Below are positions 32,273 through 38,628 of a DNA stretch of 63,762 nucleotides, one piece after another; positions within the stretch are counted from its first letter, which is position 1, and every line of letters starts with the position of its first letter. The position numbers and the translations under genes are program-made. The notes under the pieces are model-generated. The model made no database searches. It was not told the origin of the DNA and worked only from the letters and a program-made list of their open reading frames with translations. This stretch comes from Chloroflexia bacterium. Lineage in GTDB: Bacteria > Chloroflexota > Chloroflexia > Thermomicrobiales > CFX8. Location of the stretch: contig JAUIIK010000008.1 of assembly GCA_030431755.1 (NCBI GenBank), forward strand, positions 1 to 63,762, in the 5' to 3' direction.

Positions 32273-32648
32273 GCTCAAGGGGCTGGACGCCCTGGTGCAG
32301 CGGATCGAGCGGCTGGAGGCCGGGCTGCAGGAGCAAGCGCTGGGCGCGGCCCTTTACACCGGCGCGCTGATCGTCGAGGCGGACGCGAAGGTGCGGGTGC
32401 CGAAGGTCACTGGCACGCTGGCGCGCTCGATTCACACCGAGGTGCGCGGCGCGACGGCGGTCGTTGGCACGAACGTCGTCTATGCGCGGCGGATCGAGTA
32501 CGGCTTCGTCGGCCTGGACAGCCTGGGGCGGCGCTACAACCAGCCCCCCCAGCCCTATTTGCGGCCGGCGCTTGCCACGAACCGCGACGCGGTCCTGGCG
32601 ACGGTGGCGGCTGAATTGCGGTCGCAGCTGGCGAGGTTGGGCGCATGA
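32259..32648 (+). CDS. HK97 gp10-like protein
   Basis: A 129-residue protein with LKLKGLDALVQRIERLEAGL, VPKVTGTLARSIHTEV, VYARRIEYGF and QPYLRPAL, the hallmarks of the HK97-gp10 family at the head-tail interface. It overlaps the previous gene by 14 bp. Confidence 0.83.
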   Translation: MLALKLKGLDALVQRIERLEAGLQEQALGAALYTGALIVEADAKVRVPKVTGTLARSIHTEVRGATAVVGTNVVYARRIEYGFVGLDSLGRRYNQPPQPYLRPALATNRDAVLATVAAELRSQLARLGA

Positions 32649-33025
32649 CGCTCCAGGAGGACCTGGTGAGCGCGCTGGAGGACGATGCCGGCGTCGGGGT
32701 GGTCATTGGCGACCGCATCTACCCGCTGAGCTTCCCGACGGACGCGACATTTCCCTGCGTCACCTATTCGACGATCACGGCGCCGGTCGAGCAGGCCGTT
32801 GACCGGACGGTCCACGCTCAGCGCAGCGGCATCCAGGTCGACCACTGGGCCGAGACCTATGCCAGCGCCAAAGCGAGCGCCGCCGCGGCCCGGGCGGCGC
32901 TGCTGGGGATGGCCGGCAACACCGTCGACCTGCACGAGGTGCGGCTGTGGAACGAGATGGATAGTCGGGACGCCGACAGCGGCCTCTACCGGCACATGCA
33001 GGAATGGTGGTTTGTCCACTCATGA
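32645..33025 (+). CDS. Tail terminator/completion protein (DUF3168-like)
   Basis: A 126-residue protein with LVSALEDDAGVGVVIGDRIYPL and FPCVTYSTI, the usual opening of DUF3168 tail-completion proteins that cap the tail tube. Confidence 0.75.
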   Translation: MTLQEDLVSALEDDAGVGVVIGDRIYPLSFPTDATFPCVTYSTITAPVEQAVDRTVHAQRSGIQVDHWAETYASAKASAAAARAALLGMAGNTVDLHEVRLWNEMDSRDADSGLYRHMQEWWFVHS

Positions 33026-33291
33026 CGGTTGCAGACAGCGTCACACTCGACCCCGAGGTAGGGGAATGGCTGCAGCTCATGGAGCAGCTGGCCGCTGACA
33101 TCCGCGACGGCAAGGTGAGATTGGCGAAACACGGCACGTCTATCGAAGCGGAGATCGCGGAGTTGCCACCGGACGGGGATGGCTGGGTCAACCAGGCCTA
33201 CACCGGCTACCGGCGTCTGGAGCTGCGCTACCTCGATTTCGAGACGCAGCAGCGCTGGTTCGCCAAGGTGAAGGAGCTGCAGACGCCATGA
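33022..33291 (+). CDS. Hypothetical phage protein
   Basis: An 89-residue acidic protein with ATG 33022 overlapping the preceding stop. No motif recognised. Confidence 0.55.
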   Translation: MTVADSVTLDPEVGEWLQLMEQLAADIRDGKVRLAKHGTSIEAEIAELPPDGDGWVNQAYTGYRRLELRYLDFETQQRWFAKVKELQTP

Positions 33292-33539
33292 CGCTGAACC
33301 AGCAGGAGCGGGCGCTGCTCCAGATTGCGCTGGACGCCCTGAGCGCGCTGGCGACGACAACGCCGCCGGCGGAAGCACCGCGGTGCCGGAAGTGCGGCAG
33401 CGAGGCGCTGGACCGGATTGCGACGGCCGGCTCGGGCGACTTCATCGTCTGCCTGCAGTGTGGCAACGAGTGGCCGGCCGAGGACCAGCTGGTCCGGCTC
33501 CAGGAGGGAGGCGCGGATGCCGAAGTTTCGGGCGCTTAG
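33288..33539 (+). CDS. Small zinc-ribbon protein
   Basis: An 83-residue protein with a helix and a ribbon CRKCGS...CLQCGNEW, similar to transcription-factor-type ribbons. Function unknown. Confidence 0.6.
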   Translation: MTLNQQERALLQIALDALSALATTTPPAEAPRCRKCGSEALDRIATAGSGDFIVCLQCGNEWPAEDQLVRLQEGGADAEVSGA

Positions 33540-33717
33540 CGACCTCAAGTACCCGACGAACGTGCGGGCCAACCGTGAGAACTGGGAGTGGAAAGAGGCG
33601 GCCGCCGGCGAGGTGGTCGACGACATCCCGACGAAGAGCCGGCCGTGGCTGCTGGAGCAGGGCCACATCGAGCTCGTCGACGAGGCCGCTGAGGACGCGG
33701 CAGAGGGCGAGGAGTAG
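33517..33717 (+). CDS. Small hypothetical phage protein
   Basis: 66 residues, GGAGGGAGG upstream of ATG 33517, overlapping the previous gene by 23 bp. The motif GEVVDDIPTKSRPWLLEQGHIE is typical of small proteins placed just before the tail tube gene. Confidence 0.6.
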   Translation: MPKFRALSDLKYPTNVRANRENWEWKEAAAGEVVDDIPTKSRPWLLEQGHIELVDEAAEDAAEGEE

Positions 33718-33719
33718 GC

Positions 33720-34460
33720 ATGGCGAAGTACGGCTCGGACGACGTCAGTTTCTGGCTCGTCGACGGCTACTCGCTGGCTGGACTGCTGGCGGACATCACG
33801 CTCGACGGGCCGGAGGCGCTGCTGGAGGAAACGCACGGCTTCGGCGACAGCTGGGTCGAGCAGGAGCCGGTTGGGCTCTACCAGTGGAGCGCCAGCCAGA
33901 ACGGCTGGATCGACGACGCGACGAACGCCTCACTGGACGCGCTGAGCGGCCAGGACGGCGCGGAGCGGGTGATGTGCTTCTGCGTCAAGGGCAACGCGAT
34001 TGGCCAGAGCTTCGACGGCCTGGCAGGGCCGTTCCAAATGAAGCACACCAAGACGCTGAGCCGCGGAGCGCTGTCGAAGATCGCGGCCGACTTCAGCGGC
34101 AGCGGGCGCTACGACGAGGGCCTGATCCTGCACGAGCTCAGCGAGGAGACGGCCGACGGCGACACCGAGAGCAGCGGTGTCGACAACGGCGCGTCAAGCA
34201 GCAACGGCGGCGCGGCCTATTTGCAGGTGACGGCGCTGGACCTGGGCGGCTACGACGATGTGACGGTGCGGGCGCTGCACTCGGCCGACGATGTGACCTA
34301 CGTGGCGGCGGCGACCTTCACCGACGTGGCGGCCGCGCCGGCGGCTGAGCGGGTGCTGGACACCGGCACGATCAACCGCTACCTGGCCTCGGACTGGACC
34401 TTCAACGGGACCGGGTCGGGTCAGTCGATCAGCTTCATGGTCGGGTACGCCCGGCACTAA
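33720..34460 (+). CDS. Tail tube-like protein with added domain
   Basis: A 246-residue protein starting MAKYGSDDVSFWLVDGYSL, related at its N-terminus to the next gene. The C-terminal part (about 140-246, after a Ser/Gly-rich linker) is a beta domain (AYLQVTALDLGGYDD...FMVGYARH) like those on surface-exposed tail or head proteins. Confidence 0.65.
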   Translation: MAKYGSDDVSFWLVDGYSLAGLLADITLDGPEALLEETHGFGDSWVEQEPVGLYQWSASQNGWIDDATNASLDALSGQDGAERVMCFCVKGNAIGQSFDGLAGPFQMKHTKTLSRGALSKIAADFSGSGRYDEGLILHELSEETADGDTESSGVDNGASSSNGGAAYLQVTALDLGGYDDVTVRALHSADDVTYVAAATFTDVAAAPAAERVLDTGTINRYLASDWTFNGTGSGQSISFMVGYARH

Positions 34461-34475
34461 CGAGAGGCGAGAGCA

Positions 34476-34880
34476 ATGGCGAAGTATGGATTTGACGACG
34501 TCGTCTTCCAGATCGACGACGACGAGGGCGGCTCACTGGTCAACCTGAGCCAGTACCTGCAGTCGATCAGCGGCATCGGCATCGAGGCGGTGCTGGAGGA
34601 GGGCACGACGGCCGGCGATAGCTGGGTCGAGCAGCTCTTCACCGGCTTGAAGCAGGGCGACGACATCACGCTCGTCTTCTTCTTCGACGACACCAGCTCG
34701 ACGGTGGAGGCGACCTTCGCCAACAGTGTCGGCGAGACGCGCTCGATCTCGGTGGCCGACGGCGGCGAGACGGCGACGGGCGAGGTCATCATCCGGAAAA
34801 AGACCAAGCAGATGGCCCGCGGCACGGTGACGAAGCTGACGGTGATCGTGGCCTGGACGGGGGCGATCTCGGAGTCGTAG
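34476..34880 (+). CDS. Major tail tube protein (candidate)
   Basis: A 134-residue beta-rich protein beginning MAKYGFDDVVFQIDDDEGGS, with GDSWVEQLFTGLKQGDDITL. Small size, position just before the tail chaperones and paralogy with the previous gene support a tube subunit. Confidence 0.68.
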   Translation: MAKYGFDDVVFQIDDDEGGSLVNLSQYLQSISGIGIEAVLEEGTTAGDSWVEQLFTGLKQGDDITLVFFFDDTSSTVEATFANSVGETRSISVADGGETATGEVIIRKKTKQMARGTVTKLTVIVAWTGAISES

Positions 34881-34956
34881 GCGTTGAGGGCCTGGGCGTG
34901 GGGCGGGACCCTGCGCCCGGGCGGTATTTGGCACGGAATCGGAGAGAGGAACGCGG

Positions 34957-35469
34957 ATGGCATTGGTGACGAAGGTGCGCGAGTGGGTCGAGGTGCCACA
35001 CGAGCCGGGCAACCGTTTCCAGCTGCAGAAGCTGAGTTGGAAGCAGCTGGAGGACGCTCAGGAAACGGCCAGCGCGCGGGCGCGCCAGCACATGAACGAC
35101 TACAGCGCCGACATCCTGGTCGCGCTGCGGCGGGAGAACCGCGAGGACGCGCTGGCGGCGGCCGACGTCGACGAGGACGAGTTGGAGGCGGCGCAGCAGG
35201 ACCCGTTGACGGGCTACGACCGCTTCACGCTGCTGCGGCACGGCCTGGTCGGCTGGGAGGGCCCAGAGTACCAGGAGAAGTTGAACGACGCGGCGCGTGG
35301 CGACCTCGATGCCGAGACGCAGGAGTGGGCCTGCCGGGCGATCCTGCGGCTGACGAAGCCGGAGCTCTTCGTGGACGAGGATGAGAACCCGGGAAACGGC
35401 AACGGCTCCTCTACCAACTCCTCGACCCGAGTTATCGACCTGGTGGGACCGAGGACGCCGAGCTCCTAG
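34957..35469 (+). CDS. Tail assembly chaperone, zero-frame product (G-like)
   Basis: A 170-residue acidic helical protein. A classic -1 slippery heptamer GGGAAAC (35391-35397) lies in frame near the end of the gene. Its C-terminal tail past the slip site is Asn/Ser-rich. Equivalent to lambda gpG. Confidence 0.8.
   Translation: MALVTKVREWVEVPHEPGNRFQLQKLSWKQLEDAQETASARARQHMNDYSADILVALRRENREDALAAADVDEDELEAAQQDPLTGYDRFTLLRHGLVGWEGPEYQEKLNDAARGDLDAETQEWACRAILRLTKPELFVDEDENPGNGNGSSTNSSTRVIDLVGPRTPSS
35391..35397 (+). other. Programmed -1 frameshift site
   Basis: G GGA AAC in the reading frame of the G-like gene. After slipping, decoding resumes at 35397 and the -1 frame is open to the TGA at 35751-35753. 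This gives a G-T fusion of about 265 residues. Confidence 0.82.
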
Positions 35470-35753
35470 CAGCCGACCCCGAGCTGGGCCGGCTGCTGTT
35501 GGTGCTCAACGTCTGCCAGCAGTTCCACCTGAGCCCATCGGAGGCGTGGCTGGAGATTTACGAGCGCAACCCGGCCGGCTGGGTGGGGTCGCTGCTGGAG
35601 GTCCACCAGTTCCGGCAGGCGTGGCAAGAGCTGAAGCGCGACCCCGAGCAGAAACACCTCACGTTGAACCGCTGGCACGACCAGGTGCAGGACATCGAGG
35701 CGGAGCTGGCGATGGCGAAGCAGCGCCGGATGCAGGAGCAGAAGGATGACTGA
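35397..35753 (+). CDS. Tail assembly chaperone, -1 frame extension (T-like)
   Basis: The -1 frame from the slip site encodes RQRLLYQLLDPSYRPGG... then LLVLNVCQQFHLSPSEAWLE and an Arg/Gln-rich helix. It is translated as the C-terminal part of the G-T fusion; a GTG at 35499 could also start it alone but has no ribosome site. It helps assemble tail tube on the tape measure. Confidence 0.75.
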   Translation, partial: RQRLLYQLLDPSYRPGGTEDAELLAADPELGRLLLVLNVCQQFHLSPSEAWLEIYERNPAGWVGSLLEVHQFRQAWQELKRDPEQKHLTLNRWHDQVQDIEAELAMAKQRRMQEQKDD

Positions 35754-35889
35754 GCGCGAATTCAAGGCGCAGCTGCGGGCCTGCTACCTCCAGCTGGCCG
35801 CGGCGGAGGACGCCCAGGCGGAACGCCGCGCCTGGTTGCGGCTGGCCAAGCTGATTACACGGCGATACGACGAACCCCCGGCCCAATGA
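35746..35889 (+). CDS. Small hypothetical protein after the tail chaperones
   Basis: 47 residues (MTEREFKAQLRACYLQLAAA...), ATG overlapping the T-frame stop. Its stop codon lies within the loop of a terminator. Probably a short helical protein; function unknown. Confidence 0.6.
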   Translation: MTEREFKAQLRACYLQLAAAEDAQAERRAWLRLAKLITRRYDEPPAQ

Positions 35890-35899
35890 CCGGGGGTTC
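35872..35899 (+). terminator. Terminator ending the head/tail chaperone operon
   Basis: GAACCCCCGG (35872-35881), 8-nt loop, CCGGGGGTTC (35890-35899), then TGTTG. It cuts the late operon before the reverse-strand cargo. Confidence 0.8.
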
Positions 35900-36291
35900 T
35901 GTTGTGGCGGCGTGACTGGTAAGGGATAGAACAGTCAACGCGCCTTGTGCTGCCTCGGGCGGACGCGGCAGGTCGCTATGACATGCGTTGCCTTGCCGTG
36001 GCTTGGCTTGTCGCTATGGCGCGACGAGGCGTGGCAGGAAAGGGCTTGGCCAGGCAAGTCGCGGTGACGTGGCCGGGCGAGTCAAGGCCAGGATGGACGA
36101 GGCTGGTCGTTCTGGCATGCGGCGCGAAGGCCGGACATGACGAGGCACGCGATGACAAGTCGCGGTGACGTGGGGAGACACGTCGCGAACTGACGCAACT
36201 AGACATGACGAGTCGTCGTGGCGAGACACGTCGCGAACTGACGGAGCTAGACCTGTCGCGCCGAAGTGATTTGATCTGTTGGGCGACATGG
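35900..36291. repeat. Repeat-rich noncoding region
   Basis: No supported gene. Direct repeats include GACACGTCGCGAACTGAC at 36177-36194 and 36225-36242 (period 48) and CAAGTCGCGGTGACGTGG at 36055-36072 and 36156-36173 (period 101). Many short words such as GACGAG and CATGACG recur. It separates the convergent late operon and cargo cassette. Confidence 0.6.
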
Positions 36292-36987
36292 CTACACCGG
36301 CTCGAAGGCGACGACGTCGAAGCGGCCGAAGGACTGCGAGCGCTTGGCCCCCAGGCCGTTCTCCTGGGCCAGGAGCCAGATCTGTGGCCAGTGCTGCGGC
36401 TCGATGACGTCCTTGACGACCTGTACCTCAAACTCGATCTGCGCCTGCTCGACGAACTCGTAGTGCTGCAAGGTCGACTGTGGCCCCTGGGGCCCGCTGA
36501 CGTGGCCGATGAAGAGATCCGCGCCGTCCGGCTTCATGCGCTCCAGGTGAATCCGGGCAGGGCTGACGAAGACGCGCTCAGCCAGGAACGACTTCGGCCC
36601 CTTGCGGGTCTTGCCCCAGCGCTCGCCGGCAAACAAGATGTTTGTGCACTCCTTCAGCATGGCCTTCACCTGGCGGTCCTCGATGTAGAGGCCCTGCTCG
36701 TCCTGCTTGAAGCCGGTGCCCTGGTTGACGGCCAGCTGCTTGGAGGCGGCGACCAGATCGTCGTAGCTCGTGTCGCCGTCGACATCGGCGCCCAGCTCCT
36801 GGAGGGTGCGGAGCAGCATCTGGCGGCGCTCTTCGACGTCGTCGACGCCGGTGCTGGTGCGAATCCAGCCGTCGATCACGTCGGGTGACTTCGGGATGCC
36901 GCCCACCAGGCGGTCGCGGAAGGCGATGACGACGCGGTAGGTGGTGTACAGCTCGCTGCTGACGTCGGCGAAGATACTCTTACTCAT
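36292..36987 (-). CDS. Reverse-strand cargo protein with RAMP-like glycine loop
   Basis: A 231-residue protein. Its C-terminus, ENGLGAKRSQSFGRFDVV, closely matches the glycine-rich loop of RAMP-superfamily (Cas5/Cas6/Cas7-like) RNA-binding folds, and the N-terminal beta strand YRVVIAFRDRLVGGIP suits a ferredoxin-like start. No CRISPR array or other cas gene is present. ATG 36987 follows GAGGAGGCCACC and overlaps the upstream gene. It could be a phage protein family that merely shares the loop; function is not known. Confidence 0.62.
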   Translation of the reverse strand: MSKSIFADVSSELYTTYRVVIAFRDRLVGGIPKSPDVIDGWIRTSTGVDDVEERRQMLLRTLQELGADVDGDTSYDDLVAASKQLAVNQGTGFKQDEQGLYIEDRQVKAMLKECTNILFAGERWGKTRKGPKSFLAERVFVSPARIHLERMKPDGADLFIGHVSGPQGPQSTLQHYEFVEQAQIEFEVQVVKDVIEPQHWPQIWLLAQENGLGAKRSQSFGRFDVVAFEPV

Positions 36988-37531
36988 CGGTGGCCTCCTC
37001 GGTGATTTCATTCAAGATACGGTCGATGTCCTCGTCGGTGTAGCGGTCCTCGACGGTCTCGCCATCCTCCAGCTGCTCGGCGAGCCGTTCCATCAGCATG
37101 GCGCGGGAGATGTCGATCGACGCCCGCTGCCGCCGCTCGCCCGCCGCTTTCAGCAGGTCGTCGCGCGTCATCTTCGGCAGGCGGATGTGCCGCTCGCCGA
37201 CGTGCTCCATCCAGCTGGACCAGCGGCTCTTCTTCGCCCGCTTCGTGAGTTCCTCGCGCGTGACGAGCTCGTCACCCAGCTGGATGTGCGTGCTGGTCGC
37301 GGTCCGCGTCGTGGCGACAACGGACTGCGCTTCGCTGTAGACCATCTGGCGGAAGTTCTCCTGGAAGTAGCGCTCGACGACCTTGGGCTGCTTCGCGAAG
37401 TGCGTGCAGGCCTGCTCGGTGAGGAATGGCAGCTCGATGGCGTCTTCACCATCGAGCGCTGCGCGAATCCAGGCGCGGACTTCGCTGCGGACGGATTTCT
37501 GGGTGGTTGGTGCGGTACCCTTAGAGGGCAT
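36980..37531 (-). CDS. Reverse-strand cargo protein, helical
   Basis: A 183-residue protein, first gene after the cargo promoter. Mostly helical and charged; DDLLKAAGERRQRASIDISR and LEDGETVEDRYTDEDIDRIL near the C-terminus. It is translationally coupled to the RAMP-like gene (8-bp overlap), so the two probably act together. I do not recognise it. Confidence 0.6.
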   Translation of the reverse strand: MPSKGTAPTTQKSVRSEVRAWIRAALDGEDAIELPFLTEQACTHFAKQPKVVERYFQENFRQMVYSEAQSVVATTRTATSTHIQLGDELVTREELTKRAKKSRWSSWMEHVGERHIRLPKMTRDDLLKAAGERRQRASIDISRAMLMERLAEQLEDGETVEDRYTDEDIDRILNEITEEATDE

Positions 37532-37605
37532 GGGAGCTGTGTCCTTCCATGCAATGGTCTCGTGCGTTCCAGCGCCCGAGACCTTTCTTTTGTCATTGCG
37601 ACTGA

Positions 37606-37653
37606 AGATAACAGACGATCCGCGTACGTGTCAAGCGCGATCTGCATACGCGC
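37606..37653 (-). promoter_or_regulatory. Cargo promoter with adjacent operator
   Basis: Reading leftward: operator GCGCGTATGCAGATCGCGC (37635-37653), then -35 TTGACA (37629-37634), 17-bp spacer, -10 TTATCT (37606-37611). The near-consensus promoter predicts strong transcription of the two-gene cassette. In the opposite reading the operator matches the early operator at 17 of 19 positions. Confidence 0.8.
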
Positions 37654-37886
37654 TATCCGCTTCGTCGCAACTGGAGGATGTTGTCCTCGAATCCAGCCGG
37701 CCGGACCATGAAGCCCTGAGCGCCCAGCACGTCGCTGAGCAGCTCAAACATGGTGGCGGCGAGGGCGACGTCGGGGCCGGCCTCGATGTCGAGCGTGGCC
37801 CGTCGGCAGGCGGTCGCAATGAGCGCGGCGTCTGCCTGATCCATCTCCAGGTGGGCCGACTGGCCCTCGTACTTCAGAATGCGCAT
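37653..37886 (-). CDS. Small hypothetical protein (reverse strand)
   Basis: 77 residues with AGGAAGGAAACACC before ATG 37886. Pattern MRILKYEGQSAHLEMDQADA plus a helix; its stop lies at the edge of the cargo operator. It is expressed divergently from the HTH gene at 38040. Function unknown. Confidence 0.58.
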   Translation of the reverse strand: MRILKYEGQSAHLEMDQADAALIATACRRATLDIEAGPDVALAATMFELLSDVLGAQGFMVRPAGFEDNILQLRRSG

Positions 37887-37931
37887 GGTGTTTCCTTCCT
37901 AGTTCTAAACCCGTTGACCCGAAAAGGCTGC

Positions 37932-38004
37932 TAGACCTTTGTGGACCTAACTGTACTTGACTGGACTGGTCTCGTCAACGCCTAAATGGACCAACCTGGA
38001 CCTA
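37932..38004. promoter_or_regulatory. Phased TGGACC-type direct repeats
   Basis: TAGACCTT (37932), TGGACCTA (37942), TGGACTGG (37962), TGGACCAA (37987) and TGGACCTA (37997), with spacings 10, 20, 25 and 10, lie in the divergent region before the HTH gene. Near-helical phasing suggests cooperative protein binding, perhaps by the HTH protein itself. Confidence 0.5.
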
Positions 38005-38039
38005 TCTGCTATCCTGTGGAGGATGGAAAGCGAGACCCT

Positions 38040-38243
38040 ATGAGTGTTCGAAAACTCATTAACTTGACAGAAGCGCGAGAGATGATCGGAGTCAGCAAGA
38101 CGACAATGGCCCGGCTGGTTCGCGAGGGGTCGTTCACGATCTTCGTCAACCCGGTTGACCGCCGAGAGAAGCTTGTCGATCAAGCTGAGGTCGAGGCATT
38201 CTTGCGACCTAAACCGCTTGAAGAGGGAAAAGCGGCCGCCTGA
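38040..38243 (+). CDS. Excisionase-like HTH DNA-binding protein
   Basis: 67 residues: KLINLTEAREMIGVSKTTMARLVREGSFTIFVNPVDRREKLVDQAEVEAFL is the MerR-like/excisionase (HTH_17) fold. It could be a local regulator or the recombination directionality factor for the serine integrase. It lies far from int, and phased repeats sit just upstream. Confidence 0.72.
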   Translation: MSVRKLINLTEAREMIGVSKTTMARLVREGSFTIFVNPVDRREKLVDQAEVEAFLRPKPLEEGKAAA

Positions 38244-38270
38244 ACCCGCCAGGCTAGCCGCTTCTAGCAG

Positions 38271-38296
38271 CCTTCCATCGGGTCAACGGTGGAAGG
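38271..38296 (+). terminator. Hairpin terminator after the HTH gene
   Basis: CCTTCCATCG, loop GGTCAA, CGGTGGAAGG, then TGTTCT. Confidence 0.6.
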
Positions 38297-38386
38297 TGTT
38301 CTCAGTGTACCTCACTCACTTCGATGCAAACGCATTTCTCCCACGGGAGAAGAGTCTCCTGCTACGATGCAGCCGGAGGCTCGATC

Positions 38387-38563
38387 ATGTCGAAACGTCG
38401 GCGTTGGTTCGTCCTGGCTATGCTGCTGCTCATTGTTGGGACGGCGCTAGTCGAGATGCTGGCTGGTGACAGAGAAATCTACGGGGCCAGCGCGATGGTG
38501 GTCTGGGGCGCGTCCGTCATGTGCATCATCATCGTGGGTACGCTGGTGCGTGAGATGCGCTAG
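38387..38563 (+). CDS. Small membrane protein
   Basis: 58 residues with two hydrophobic helices (FVLAMLLLIVGTALVEML and ASAMVVWGASVMCIIIVGTL). ATG 38387 follows CCGGAGGC. An independent gene between terminators, with function unknown. Confidence 0.6.
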   Translation: MSKRRRWFVLAMLLLIVGTALVEMLAGDREIYGASAMVVWGASVMCIIIVGTLVREMR

Positions 38564-38577
38564 AATAGCCGCAATTG

Positions 38578-38611
38578 AACTAGACGTCCGCCACTCGGCC
38601 GCCGTCTAGTT
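38578..38611. terminator. Hairpin between membrane gene and tape measure
   Basis: AACTAGACG pairs with CGTCTAGTT across a 16-nt GC-rich loop. There is no T-run, but a second stronger hairpin follows at 38631. Confidence 0.5.
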
Positions 38612-38628
38612 AACAGGAGCCGTCGCAT

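Noticed and set aside
36292-36987. A CRISPR-Cas effector based on the RAMP-like loop
   Set aside because: Only one loop motif is visible, with no array, cas1, cas2 or other subunits; kept only as a possible RAMP-like fold.
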